Shown here in pieces: positions 1 to 13,300 of a DNA stretch of 64,000 nucleotides; within the stretch, counting starts at the first letter, position 1; every line of letters starts with the position of its first letter. Position numbers and translations under genes: made by a program. Under the pieces are notes generated by a model. The model worked only from the letters and a program-made list of their open reading frames with translations. It had not been told where the DNA came from and did not search any database. Source of the DNA: Hippophae tibetana. Its lineage: Eukaryota > Streptophyta > Magnoliopsida > Rosales > Elaeagnaceae. The DNA is taken from contig JAZDXN010000026.1 in assembly GCA_037013495.1 (NCBI GenBank), forward strand, positions 4,650,001-4,714,000, given 5' to 3'.

Positions 1-149
1 TCCCACCAAGAAAAATAGTTTTTGTACCCAAATTAACACATTTACTTCACTTTCCGAGGGTTTAATGTTTTTCACGCACCATTTTCATTTTACTTAGTGC
101 TAGTTTAATTCAATAGAGCTATAGAGGAGATATTAGTGCCAACGTAGGG
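1..149 (+). repeat. Partial monomer at the left window edge
   Basis: The window opens inside a monomer at 'tcccaccaagaaaaatag', the tail typical of m8 or m3, followed by the 'acacatttacttcac' linker type and the constant stretch up to the landmark at 150. The array clearly continues beyond the left edge. Confidence 0.9.
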
Positions 150-185
150 TTGTTTCTTTATATTTTCAATAAGTCTCTATTCTTC

Positions 186-220
186 AAGAAAAAAATAAGA
201 GAAGAGAAAAAGAAAGAGGA
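186..220 (+). repeat. Polypurine tract, repeated in nearly every monomer (first copy given)
   Basis: This 35-nt stretch is all A and G except for one T at 196, and 197-220 is 24 uninterrupted purines. Equivalent tracts recur every 364 bp in nearly all monomers. In the m3, m5, m7 and m8 classes the left part starts 'cacaaaaaataag' or 'cataaaaaataag', but the 24-nt core is kept. m6 monomers change 'gagaagag' to 'gagaaggg', which stays purine. The U monomers (about 38,420, 42,780, 57,345, 61,710) have a pyrimidine, 'agataaaaag'. Such tracts can bend DNA, exclude or position nucleosomes, or form triplex structures; which of these applies is not visible from sequence. Confidence 0.75.
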
Positions 221-313
221 TGTCGTTCACATTTTCAAAAACAACAAAACATTTGGTAAATATGAGTTACAACTTTCAAAGGACATAACTTTTGACTCGG
301 GTATCGAAACCAC

Positions 314-323
314 TATTATAATA
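314..323. repeat. 10-bp AT palindrome 'tattataata', repeated per monomer (first copy given)
   Basis: The decamer equals its own reverse complement and lies in 'cactattataatatatcaa'. It occurs about 11-20 bases after the 'cgggtatcgaaac' core in most monomers. The m7 class carries 'ttttataata' instead, which breaks the symmetry, and the m7-like fusion monomers near 22,155, 26,160, 44,355, 45,447 and 49,449 carry 'ttttaaaata'. A short dyad in a phased satellite could help cruciform extrusion or protein binding, but that is inference. Confidence 0.6.
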
Positions 324-512
324 TATCAAATCGAAGCTCGTATTAAATTACCCAATATTTTTTGGTCCCGCCAAAGAAAATCGTTTTTGTACCCAAATTT
401 ATTCGTTTACATCATTTAATAGGTGTGTAAATTTGTGATGCACCATTTTCATTTTTCTTACTTCTGGTTTAATTCAATAGAGCTATATAGGAGATATTGG
501 TGCCGACCTAGG

Positions 513-3060
513 GTTGTTTGTTTATATTTTCAGTCATTCTCTATTCTTCACAAAAAATAAGAGAAGAGAAAAAGAAAGAGGATGTCGTTCACATTTTCTA
601 AAACAACAAAACATTTGGTAAATATGAGTTACAAATTTCAACGGAGATAACTTTTGACTCGGGTATCGAAACAGCTATTATAATATATCAAATCAGAGCT
701 CGTTTCAAATTACACAATATGTTTTGGTTCCACCAAGAAAAATCGTTTTTGTACCCAAATTAACACATTTACTTCACTTTCCGAGTTTTTAATGTTTTTC
801 ACGCACCATTTTCATTTTACTTAGTGCTAGTTTAATTCAATAGAGCTATAGAGGAGATATTAGTGCCAACATAGGGTTGTTTCTTTATATTTTCAATAAG
901 TCTCTATTCTTCAAGAAAAAAATAAGAGAAGAGAAAAAGAAAGAGGATGTCGTTCACATTTTCAAAAACAACAAAACATTTGGTAAATATGAGTTACAAC
1001 TTTCAAAGGACATAACTTTTGACTCGGGTATCGAAACCACTATTATAATATATCAAATCAGAGCTCGTTTCAAATTACACAATATGTTTTGGTCCCACCA
1101 AGGAAAATAGGTTTTGTACCCAAATTAACACATTTACTTCACTTTCCGAGGGTTTAATGTTTTTCACGCACCATTTTCATTTTACTTAGTGCTAGTTTAA
1201 TTCAATAGAGCTATAGAGGAGATATTGGTGCCAAACTAGGTTTGTTTCTTTATATTTTCAATCAGTCTCTATTCTTCATAAAAAATAAGAGAAGAGAAAA
1301 AGAAAGAGGATGTCGTTCACATTTTCAAAAACAACAAAACATTTTGTAAATATGAGTTACAACTTTCAACGGAGATAACTTTTGACTCGGGTATCGAAAC
1401 CGCTATTATAATATATCAAATGGGAGCTCGTTTCAAATTACACAATATGTTTTGGTCCCACCAAGGAAAAGCGTTTTTGTACCCAAATTAACACATTTAC
1501 TTTACTTACCGAGGGTTTAAAGTTTTACACGCACCATTTTCATTTTACGTAGTGCTAGTTTAATTCAATAGAGCTATAGAGGAGATATTATTGCCAACCT
1601 AGGGTTGTTTCTTTATATTTTCAATAAGTCTGTATTCTTCAAGAAAAAAATAAGAGAAGGGAAAAAGAAAGAGGATGTCGTTCACATTTTCAAAAACAAC
1701 AAAACATTTGGTAAATATGAGTTACAACTTTCAACGGACATAACTTTTGACACGGGTATGGAAACCACTATTATAATATATCAAATCAAAGCTCGTATTA
1801 AATTACACAATATTTTTTGGTCCCGCCAAAGAAAATCGTTTTTGTAACCAAATTACATAGTTTACATCACTTAATGGCTGTTTAAAGTTTGTGATGCACC
1901 ATTTTCATTTTTCTTACTTCTGGTTTAATTCAATAGAGCTATATAGGAGATATTGGTGCCGACCTAGGGTTGTTTGTTTATATTTTCAGTCAGTCTCTAT
2001 TCTTCACAAAAAATAAGAGAAGAGAAAAAGAAAGAGGATGTCGTTCACATTTTCTAAAACAACAAAACATTTGGTAAATATGAGTTACAAATTTCAACGG
2101 AGATAACTTTTGACTCGGGTATCGAAATAGCTATTATAATATATCAAATCAGAGCTCGTTTCAAATTACACAATATGTTTTGGTTCCACCAAGAAAAATC
2201 GTTTTTGTACCCAAATTAACACATTTACTTCACTTTCCGAGGGTTTAATGTTTTTCACGCACCATTTTCATTTTACTTAGTGCTAGTTTAATTCAATAGA
2301 GCTATAGAGGAGATATTAGTGCCAACATAGGGTTGTTTCTTTATATTTTCAATAAGTCTCTATTCTTCAAGAAAAAAATAAGAGAAGAGAAAAAGAAAGT
2401 GGATGTCGTTCACATTTTCAAAAACAACAAAACATTTGGTAAATATGAGTTACAACTTTCAAAGGACATAACTTTTGACTCGGGTATCGAAACCACTATT
2501 ATAATATATCAAATCAGAGCTCGTTTCAAATTACACAATATGTTTTGGTCCCACCAAGGAAAATAGGTTTTGTACCCAAATTAACACATTTACTTCACTT
2601 TCCGAGGGTTTAATGTTTTTCACGCACCATTTTCATTTTACTTAGTGCTAGTTTAATTCAATAGAGCTATAGAGGAGATATTGGTGCCAAACTAGGTTTG
2701 TTTCTTTATATTTTCAATCAGTCTCTATTCTTCATAAAAAATAAGAGAAGAGAAAAAGAAAGAGGATGTCGTTCACATTTTCAAAAACAACAAAACATTT
2801 TGTAAATATGAGTTACAACTTTCAACGGAGATAACTTTTGACTCGGGTATCGAAACCGCTATTATAATATATCAAATGGGAGCTCGTTTCAAATTACACA
2901 ATATGTTTTGGTCCCACCAAGGAAAATCGTTTTTGTACCCAAATTAACACATTTACTTTACTTACCGAGGGTTTAAAGTTTTACACGCACCATTTTCATT
3001 TTACTTAGTGCTAGTTTAATTCAATAGAGCTATAGAGGAGATATTGGTGCCAACCTAGGG
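513..3060 (+). repeat. Two successive m3-m4-m5 blocks in the left domain
   Basis: Monomers at about 513, 877, 1241 and 1605 (m3, m4, m5, m6') are followed by 1969, 2333 and 2697 (m3, m4, m5), a tandem repetition of about 1,456 bp. The matching monomers share 'ttctaaaac' and 'ggttccaccaagaaaaatcg' in m3 and 'aactaggtttg' in m5. Small differences such as 'ccgagtttttaatg' near 781 versus 'ccgagggtttaatg' near 2240 separate the copies. The same order recurs at 5970-7425 and 10,339-11,794. Confidence 0.65.
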
Positions 3061-4879
3061 TTGTTTCTTTATATTTTCAATAAGTCTGTATTCTTCAAGA
3101 AATAAATAAGAGAAGGGAAAAAGAAAGAGGATGTCGTTCACATTTTCAAAAACAACAAAACATTTGGTAAATATGAGTTACAACTTTCAAAGAACATAAC
3201 TTTTGACACGGGTATGGAAACCACTATTATAATATATCAAATCGAAGCTCGTATTAAATTACACAATATTTTTTGGTCCTGCCAAAGAATATCGTTTTTG
3301 TACCCAAATTTATTCGTTTACATCTTTTAATGGGTGTTTAAAGTTTGTGACGCACCATTTTAATTTTTCTTACTTCTGGTTTAATTCAATAGAGCTATAT
3401 AGGAGATATTGGTGCTGACCTAGGGTTGTTTCTTTATATTTTCAATCAGTCTCTATTCTTCACAAAAAATAAGAGAAGAGAAAAAGAAAGAGGATGTCGT
3501 TCACATCTTCAAAAACAACAAAACATTTGGTAAGTATGAGTTACAACTTTCAACGGAGATAAATTTTGACTCGGGTATCGAAACCGCTTTTATAATATAT
3601 CAAATCGAAGCTCGTATCAAATTACACAATATATTTTGGTCCCGTCCAAGAAAATCGTTTTTGTAACCAAATTAATTCGTTTACATCACTTAATTGGTGT
3701 TTAAAGTTTGTGACGTACCATTTTCATTTTTCTTACTTTTGGTTTAATTCAATAGAGCTATATAGGTGATATTGGTGCCGACCTAGGGTTGTTTCTTTAT
3801 ATTTTCAATCAGTCACTATTCTTCACAAAAAATAAGAGAAGAGAAAAAGAAAGAGGATGTCGTTCACATTTTCTAAAACAACAAAACATTTGGTAAATAT
3901 GAGTTACAAATTTCAACGGAGATAACTTTTGACTCGGGTATCGAAACCGCTATTATAATATATCAAAATCAGAGCTCGTTTCAAATTACACAATATGTTT
4001 TGGTCCCACCAAGGAAAATAGGTTTTGTACCCAAATTAACACATTTACTTCACTTTCCGAGGGTTTAATGTTTTTCACGCACCATTTTCATTTTACTTAG
4101 TGCTAGTTAAATTCAATAGAGCTATAGAGGAGATATTGGTGCCAAACTAGGTTTGTTTCTTTATATTTTCAATCAGTCTCTATTCTTCATAAAAAATAAG
4201 AGAAGAGAAAAAGAAAGAGGATGTCGTTCACATTTTCAAAAACAACAAAACATTTTGTAAATATGAGTTACAACTTTCAACAGAGATAACTTTTGACTTG
4301 GGTATCAAAACCGCTATTATAATATATCAAATGGGAGCTCGTTTCAAATTACACAATATGTTTTGGTCCCACCAAGGAACATCGTTTTTGTACCCAAATT
4401 AACACATTTACTTTACTTACCGAGGGTTTAAAGTTTTACACGCACCATTTTCATTTTACTTAGTGCTAGTTTAATTCAATAGAGCTATAGAGGAGATATT
4501 GGTGCCAACCTAGGGTTGTTTCTTTATATTTTCAATAAGTCTGTATTCTTCAAGAAAAAAATAAGAGAAGGGAAAAAGAAAGAGGATGTCGTTCACTTTT
4601 TCAAAAACAACAAAACATTTGGTAAATATGAGTTACAACTTTCAACGGACATAACTTTTGACACGGGTATGGAAACCACTATTATAATATATCAAATCAA
4701 AGCTCGTATTAAATTACACAATATTTTTTGGTCCCGCCAAAGAAAATCGTTTTTGTAACCAAATTACATAGTTTACATCACTTAATGGTTGTTTAACGTT
4801 TGTGATGCACCATTTTCATTTTTCTTACTTCTGGTTTAATTCAATAGAGCTATATAGGAGATATTGGTGCCGACCTAGG
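3061..4879 (+). repeat. Five-monomer block m6-m7-m8-m5-m6', copy 1
   Basis: First of three copies of a five-monomer block. Its m6 tail carries the rare 'cctgccaaagaatatcg' (about 3278), followed by the linker 'catcttttaatggg' and 'accattttaattttt'. The m8 monomer has an extra A in 'tatcaaaatcagagc' (about 3963). The first monomer has 'caagaaataaataag' near 3106, which puts a stop codon into the frame that stays open in sister copies. The m5 monomer has the private changes 'caacagagataac' and 'gacttgggtatcaaaac' near 4280-4315. Confidence 0.7.
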
Positions 4880-7800
4880 GTTGTTTCTTTATATTTTCAA
4901 TCAGTCACTATTCTTCACAAAAAATAAGAGAAAAGAAAAAGAAAGAGGATGTCGTTCACATTTTCTAAAACAACAAAACATTTGGTAAATATGAGTTACA
5001 AATTTCAACGGAGATAACTTTTGACTCGGGTATCGAAACCGCTATTATAATATATCAAATGGGAGCTCGTTTCAAATTACACAATATGTTTTGGTCCCAC
5101 CAAGGAAAATCGTTTTTGTACCCAAATTAACACATTTACTTTACTTACCGAGGGTTTAAAGTTTTACTCGCACCATTTTCATTTTACTTAGTGCTAGTTT
5201 AATTCAATAGAGCTATAGAGGAGATATTAGTGCCAACATAGGGTTGTTTCTTTATATTTTCAATAAGTCTCTATTCTTCACGAAAAAAATAAGAGAAGAG
5301 AAAAAGAAAGAGGATGTCGTTCACATTTTCAAAAACAACAAAACATTTGGTAAATATGAGTTACAACTTTCAAAGGACATAAATTTTGACTCGGGTATCG
5401 AAACCGCTAATATAATATATCAAATCGGAGCTCGTTTCAAATTACACAATATGTTTTGGTCCCACCAAGGAAAATAGTTTTTGTACCCAAATTAACACAT
5501 TTACTTCACTTTCCGAGGGTTTAATGTTTTTCACGCACCATTTTGATTTTACTTAGTGCTAGTTTAATTCAATAGAGCTATAGAGGAGATATTGGTGCCG
5601 AACTAGGTTTGTTTCTTTATATTTTCAATCAGTCTCTATTCTTCATAAAAAATAAGAGAAGAGAAAAAGAAAGAGGATGTCGTTCACATTTTCAAAAACA
5701 ACAAAACATTTGGTAAATATGAGTTACAAATTTCAAAGGACATAACTTTTGACTCGGGTATCGAAACCACTATTATAATATATCAAATCGAAGCTCGTAT
5801 TAAATTAGCCAATATTTTTTGGTCCCGCCAAAGAAAATCGTTTTTGTACCCAAATTTATTCGTTTACATCATTTAATAGGTGTTTAAATTTGTGATGCAC
5901 CATTTTCATTTTTCTTACTTCTGGTTTAATTCAATAGAGCTATATAGGAGATATTGGTGCCGACCTAGGGTTGTTTTTTTATATTTTCAGTCAGTCTCTA
6001 TTCTTCACAAAAAATAAGAGAAGAGAAAAAGAAAGAGGATGTCGTTCACATTTCCTAAAACAACAAAACATTTGGTAAATATGAGTTACAAATTTCAACG
6101 GAGATAACTTTTGACTCGGGTATCGAAACCGCTATTATAATATATCAAATCAGAGCTCGTTTCAAATTACACAATATGTTTTGGTTCCACCAAGAAAAAT
6201 CGTTTTTGTACCCAAATTAACACATTTACTTCACTTTCCGAGTTTTTAATGTTTTTCACGCACCATTTTCATTTTACTTAGTGCTAGTTTAATTCAATAG
6301 AGCTATAGAGGAGATATTAGTGCCAACATAGGGTTGTTTCTTTATATTTTCAATAAGTCTCTATTCTTCAAGAAAAAAATAAGAGAAGAGAAAAAGAAAG
6401 AGGATGTCGTTCACATTTTCAAAAACAACAAAACATTTGGTAAATATGAGTTACAACTTTCAAAGGACATAACTTTTGACTCGGGTATCGAAACCACTAT
6501 TATAATATATCAAATCAGAGCTCGTTTCAAATTACACAATATGTTTTGGTCCCACCAAGGAAAATAGGTTTTGTACCCAAATTAACACATTTACTTCACT
6601 TTCCGAGGGTTTAATGTTTTTCACGCACCATTTTCATTTTACTTAGTGCTAGTTTAATTCAATAGAGCTATAGAGGAGATATTGGTGCCAAACTAGGTTT
6701 GTTTCTTTATATTTTCAATCACTCTCTATTCTTCATAAAAAATAAGAGAAGAGAAAAAGAAAGAGGATGTCGTTCACATTTTCAAAAACAACAAAACATT
6801 TTGTAAATATGAGTTACAACTTTCAACGGAGATAACTTTTGACTTGGGTATCGAAACCGCTATTATAATATATCAAATGGGAGCTCGTTTCAAATTACAC
6901 AATATGTTTTGGTCCCACCAAGGAAAATCGTTTTTGTACCCAAATTAACACATTTACTTTACTTACCGAGGGTTTAAAGTTTTACACGCACCATTTTCAT
7001 TTTACTTAGTGCTAGTTTAATTCAATAGAGCTATAGAGGAGATATTGGTGCCAACCTAGGGTTGTTTCTTTATATTTTCAATAAGTCTGTATTCTTCAAG
7101 AAAAAAATAAGAGAAGGGAAAAAGAAAGAGGATGTCGTTCACATTTTCAAAAACAACAAAACATTTGGTAAATATGAGTTACAACTTTCAACGGACATAA
7201 CTTTTGACACGGGTATGGAAACCACTATTATAATATATCAAATCAAAGCTCGTATTAAATTACACAATATTTTTTGGTCCCGCCAAAGAAAATCGTTTTT
7301 GTAACCAAATTACATAGTTTACATCACTTAATGGCTGTTTAAAGTTTGTGATGCACCATTTTCATTTTTCTTACTTCTGGTTTAATTCAATAGAGCTATA
7401 TAGGAGATATTGGTGCCGACCTAGGGTTGTTTCTTTATATTTTCAATCAGTCACTATTCTTCACAAAAAATAAGAGAAGAGAAAAAGAAAGAGGATGTCG
7501 TTCACATTTTCTAAAACAACAAAACATTTGGTAAATATGAGTTACAAATTTCAACGGAGATAACTTTTGACTCGGGTATCGAAACCGCTATTATAATATA
7601 TCACATCAGAGCTCGTTTCAAATTACACAATATGTTTTGGTTCCACCAAGAAAAATAGTTTTTGTACCCAAATTAACACATTTACTTCACTTTCCGAGGG
7701 TTTAATGTTTTTCACGCACCATTTTCATTTTACTTAGTGCTAGTTTAATTCAATAGAGCTATAGAGGAGATATTAGTGCCAACATAGGGTTGTTTCTTTA

Positions 7801-8519
7801 TATTTTCAATAAGTCTCTATTCTTCACGAAAAAAATAAGAGAAGAGAAAAAGAAAGAGGATGTCGTTCACATTTTCAAAAACAACAAAACATTTTGTAAA
7901 TATGAGTTACAACTTTCAACGGAGATAACTTTTGACTTGGGTATCGAAACCGCTATTATAATATATCAAATGGGAGCTCGTTTCAAATTACACAATATGT
8001 TTTGGTCCCACCAAGGAAAATCGTTTTTGTACCCAAATTAACACATTTACTTTACTTACCGAGGGTTTAAAGTTTTACACGCACCATTTTCATTTTACTT
8101 AGTGCTAGTTTAATTCAATAGAGCTATAGAGGAGATATTGGTGCCAACCTAGGGTTGTTTCTTTATATTTTCAATAAGTCTGTATTCTTCCAGAAAAAAA
8201 TAAGAGAAGAGAAAAAGAAAGAGGATGTCGTTCACATTTTCAAAAACAACAAAACATTTGTTAAATATGAGTTACAACTTTCAACGGAGATAAATTTTGA
8301 CTCGGGTATGGAAACCACTATTATAATATATCAAATCGGAGCTCGTTTCAAATTACACAATATGTTTTGGTCCCACCAAGGAAAATAGTTTTTGTACCCA
8401 AATTAACACATTTTCTTCACTTTCCGAGGGTTTAATGTTTTTCACGCACCATTTTCATTTTACATAGTGCTAGTTTAATTCAATAGAGCTATAGAGGAGA
8501 TATTGGTGCCAACCTAGGG

Positions 8520-10338
8520 TTGTTTCTTTATATTTTCAATAAGTCTGTATTCTTCAAGAAAAAAATAAGAGAAGGGAAAAAGAAAGAGGATGTCGTTCAC
8601 ATTTTCAAAAACAACAAAACATTTGGTAAATATGAGTTACAACTTTCAAAGGACATAACTTTTGACACGGGTATGGAAACCACTATTATAATATATCAAA
8701 TCGAAGCTCGTATTAAATTACACAATATTTTTTGGACCTGCCAAAGAATATCGTTTTTGTACCCAAATTTATTCGTTTACATCTTTTAATGGGTGTTTAA
8801 AGTTTGTGACGCACCATTTTAATTTTTCTTACTTCTGGTTTAATTCAATAGAGCTATATAGGAGATATTGGTGCCGACCTAGGGTTGTTTCTTTATATTT
8901 TCAATCAGTCTCTATTCTTCACAAAAAATAAGAGAAGAGAAAAAGAAAGAGGATGTCGTTCACATTTTCAAAAACAACAAAACATTTGGTAAGTATGAGT
9001 TACAACTTTCAACGGAGATAAATTTTGACTCGGGTATCGAAACCGCTTTTATAATATATCAAATCGAAGCTCGTATCAAATTACACAATATATTTTGGTC
9101 CCGTCCAAGAAAATCGTTTTTGTAACCAAATTAATTCGTTTACATCACTTAATTGGTGTTTAAAGTTTGTGACGTACCATTTTCATTTTTCTTACTTTTG
9201 GTTTAATTCAATAGAGCTATATAGGTGATATTGGTGCCGACCTAGGGTTGTTTCTTTATATTTTCAATCAGTCACTATTCTTCACAAAAAATAAGAGAAG
9301 AGAAAAAGAAAGAGGATGTCGTTCACATTTTCTAAAACAACAAAACATTTGGTAAATATGAGTTACAAATTTCAACGGAGATAAGTTTTGACTCGGGTAT
9401 CGAAACCGCTATTATAATATATCAAAATCAGAGCTCGTTTCAAATTACACAATATGTTTTGGTCCCACCAAGGAAAATAGGTTTTGTACCCAAATTAACA
9501 CATTTACTTCACTTTCCGAGGGTTTAATGTTTTTCACGCACCATTTTCATTTTACTTAGTGCTAGTTTAATTCAATAGAGCTATAGAGGAGATATTGGTG
9601 CCAAACTAGGTTTGTTTCTTTATATTTTCAATCAGTCTCTATTCTTCATAAAAAATAAGAGAAGAGAAAAAGAAAGAGGATGTCGTTCACATTTTCAAAA
9701 ACAACAAAACATTTTGTAAATATGAGTTACAACTTTCAACGGAGATAACTTTTGACTCGGGTATCGAAACCGCTATTATAATATATCAAATGGGAGCTCG
9801 TTTCAAATTACACAATATGTTTTGGTCCCACCAAGGAAAATCGTTTTTGTACCCAAATTAACACATTTACTTTACTTACCTAGGGTTTAAAGTTTTACAC
9901 GCACCATTTTCATTTTACTTAGTGCTAGTTTAATTCAATAGAGCTATAGAGGAGATATTGGTGCCAACCTAGGGTTGTTTCTTTATATTTTCAATAAGTC
10001 TGTATTCTTCAAGAAAAAAATAAGAGAAGGGAAAAAGAAAGAGGATGTCGTTCACATTTTCAAAAACAACAAAACATTTGGTAAATATGAGTTACAACTT
10101 TCAACGGACATAACTTTTGACACGGGTATGGAAACCACTATTATAATATATCAAATCAAAGCTCGTATTAAATTACACAATATTTTTTGGTCCCGCCAAA
10201 GAAAATCGTTTTTGTAACCTAATTACATAGTTTACATCACTTAATGGCTGTTTAAAGTTTGTGATGCACCATTTTCATTTTTCTTACTTCTGGTTTAATT
10301 CAATAGAGCTATATAGGAGATATTGGTGCCGACCTAGG
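8520..10338 (+). repeat. Five-monomer block m6-m7-m8-m5-m6', copy 2
   Basis: Same order and private markers as the blocks at 3061 and 14,707: 'cctgccaaagaatatcg' (here with 'ggacctg', about 8734) and the extra A in 'tatcaaaatcagagc' (about 9422). The m8 monomer reads 'gagataagttttgac' (about 9380), shared with the 14,707 copy but not the 3061 copy, so copies 2 and 3 are the closer pair. Confidence 0.7.
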
Positions 10339-13300
10339 GTTGTTTGTTTATATTTTCAGTCAGTCTCTATTCTTCACAAAAAATAAGAGAAGAGAAAAAG
10401 AAAGAGGATGTCGTTCACATTTTCTAAAACAACAAAACATTTGGTAAATATGAGTTACAAATTTCAACGGAGATAACTTTTGACTCGGGTATCGAAACAG
10501 CTATTATAATATATCAAATCAGAGCTCGTTTCAAATTACACAATATGTTTTGGTTCCACCAAGAAAAATCGTTTTTGTACCCAAATTAACACATTTACTT
10601 CACTTTCCGAGGGTTTAATGTTTTTCACGCACCATTTTCATTTTACTTAGTGCTAGTTTAATTCAATAGAGCTATAGAGGAGATATTAGTGCCAACATAG
10701 GGTTGTTTCTTTATATTTTCAATAAGTCTCTATTCTTCAAGAAAAAAATAAGAGAAGAGAAAAAGAAAGAGGATGTCGTTCACATTTTCAAAAACAACAA
10801 AACATTTGGTAAATATGAGTTACAACTTTCAAAGGACATAACTTTTGACTCGGGTATCGAAACCACTATTATAATATATCAAATCAGAGCTCATTTCAAA
10901 TTACACAATATGTTTTGGTCCCACCAAGGAAAATAGGTTTTGTACCCAAATTAACACATTTACTTCACTTTCCGAGGGTTTAATGTTTTTCACGCACCAT
11001 TTTCATTTTACTTAGTGCTAGTTGAATTCAATAGAGCTATAGAGGAGATATTGGTGCCAAACTAGGTTTGTTTCTTTATATTTTCAATCAGTCTCTATTC
11101 TTCATAAAAAATAAGAGAAGAGAAAAAGAAAGAGGATGTCGTTCACATTTTCAAAAACAACAAAACATTTTGTAAATATGAGTTACAACTTTCAACGGAG
11201 ATAACTTTTGACTCGGGTATCGAAACCGCTATTATAATATATCAAATGGGAGCTCGTTTCAAATTACACAATATGTTTTGGTCACACCAAGGAAAATCGT
11301 TTTTGTACCCAAATTAACACATTTACTTTACTTACCGAGGGTTTAAAGTTTTACACGCACCATTTTCATTTTACTTAGTGCTAGTTTAATTCAATAGAGC
11401 TATAGAGGAGATATTGGTGCCAACCTAGGGTTGTTTCTTTATATTTTCAATAAGTCTGTATTCTTCAAGAAAAAAATAAGAGAAGGGAAAAAGAAAGAGG
11501 ATGTCGTTCACATTTTCAAAAACAACAAAACATTTGGTAAATATGAGTTACAACTTTCAACGGACATAACTTTTGACACGGGTATGGAAACCACTATTAT
11601 AATATATCAAATCAAAGCTCGTATTAAATTACACAATATTTTTTGGTCCCGCCAAAGAAAATCGTTTTTGTAACCAAATTACATAGTTTACATCACTTAA
11701 TGGCTGTTTAAAGTTTGTGATGCACCATTTTCATTTTTCTTACTTCTGGTTTAACTCAATAGAGCTATATAGGAGATATTGGTGCCGACCTAGGGTTGTT
11801 TCTTTATATTTTCAGTCAGTCTCTATTCTTCACAAAAAATAAGAGAAGAGAAAAAGAAAGAGGATGTCGTTCACATTTTCAAAAACAACAAAACATTTGG
11901 TAAGTATGAGTTACAACTTTCAACGGAGATAAATTTTGACTCGGGTATCGAAACCGCTTTTATAATATATCAAATCGAAGCTCGTATCAAATTACACAAT
12001 ATATTTTGGTCCCGTCCAAGAAAATCGTTTTGGTAACCAAATTAATTCGTTTACATCACTTAATTGGTGTTTAAAGTTTGTGATGCACCATTTTCATTTT
12101 TCTTACTTCTGGTTTAATTCAATAGAGCTATATAGGAGATATTGGTGCCGACCTAGGGTTGTTAGTTTATATTTTCAGTCAGTCTCTATTCTTCACGAAA
12201 AAAATAAGAGAAGAGAAAAAGAAAGAGGATGTCGTTCACATTTTCAAAAACAACAAAACATTTGGTAAATATGAGTTACAACTTTCAAAGGACATAAATT
12301 TTGACTCGGGTATCGAAACCGCTATTATAATATATCAAATCGGAGCTCGTTTCAAATTACACAATATGTTTTGGTCCCACCAAGGAAAATAGTTTTTGTA
12401 CCCAAATTAACACATTTACTTCACTTTCCGAGGGTTTAATGTTTTTCACGCACCATTTTCATTTTACTTAGTGCTAGTTTAATTCAATAGAGCTATAGAG
12501 GAGATATTGGTGCCGAACTAGGTTTGTTTCTTTATATTTTCAATCAGTCTCTATTCTTCATAAAAAATAAGAGAAGAGAAAAAGAAAGAGGATGTCGTTC
12601 ACATTTTCAAAAACAACAAAACATTTGGTAAATATGAGTTACAACTTTCAAAGGACATAACTTTTGACTCGGGTATCGAAACCACTATTATAATATATCA
12701 AATCAAAGCTTGTATTAAATTACCCAATATTTTTTGGTCCCGCCAAAGAAAATCGTTTTTGTACCCAAATTTATTCGTTTACATCATTTAATAGGTGTTT
12801 AAATTTGTGATGCACCATTTTCATTTTTCTTACTTCTGGTTTAATTCAATAGAGCTATATAGGAGATATTGGTGCCGACCTAGGGTTGTTTGTTTATATT
12901 TTCAGTGAGTCTCTATTCTTCACAAAAAATAAGAGAAGAGAAAAAGAAAGAGGATGTCGTTCACATTTTCTAAAACAACAAAACATTTGGTAAATATGAG
13001 TTACAAATTTCAACGGAGATAACTTTTGACTCGGGTATCGAAACCGCTATTATAATATATCAAATCAGAGCTCGTTTCAAATTACACAATATGTTTTGGT
13101 TCCACCAAGAAAAATCGTTTTTGTACCCAAATTAACACATTTACTTCACTTTCCGAGGGTTTAATGTTTTTCACGCACCATTTTCATTTTACTTAGTGCT
13201 AGTTTAATTCAATAGAGCTATAGAGGAGATATTGGTGCCAACATAGGGTTGTTTCTTTATATTTTCAATAAGTCTCTATTCTTCAAGAAAAAAATAAGAG

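Larger units (their letters stand above)
150..513 (+). repeat. Representative 364-bp monomer (m2 class)
   Basis: This monomer shows the unit's anatomy from the landmark 'ttgtttctttat'. In order it holds a purine tract (186-220), 'gatgtcgttcacattttc', 'aacaacaaaacatttgg', 'tatgagttacaa', the core 'gactcgggtatcgaaac' (about 294-310), an AT palindrome (314-323), and the junction 'ttttggtcccgccaaag' leading to 'tttttgtacccaaat' (about 360-397). A class-variable linker of roughly 60-100 bp follows, then 'caccattttcatttt', 'aattcaatagagctata' and 'gagatattggtgcc'. The m2 class is recognised by 'aaattacccaatat' in place of 'aaattacacaatat'. The open frame running through the monomer starts at TTG and is not interpreted as a gene. 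Confidence 0.9.

Noticed and set aside
141-155. Telomere-like 'tagggtt'
   Set aside because: It is a single 7-bp match per monomer with no tandem TTTAGGG run, so it is chance resemblance.
286-302. CENP-B-box-like site in 'taacttttgactcgggt'
   Set aside because: The right half fits the box (A at position 10, CGGG at 13-16) but the TTCG half matches at only one of four positions. A true CENP-B system is not established in plants. Kept only as a curiosity.
1-364. Monomer as an internal dimer of about 182 bp
   Set aside because: Comparing the two halves, I find only short shared words such as 'cattttcattttac' against 'cacattttcaaaa', with no sustained alignment.
150-419. Recurrent open frame of 77-107 codons in about half of the monomers
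   Set aside because: All copies begin at TTG, not ATG. Lengths vary with single-base differences, a stop interrupts the copy at 3061, and a 1-bp deletion breaks seven m2 copies that were nevertheless amplified. No domain or signal is recognisable. It is a by-product of the satellite.
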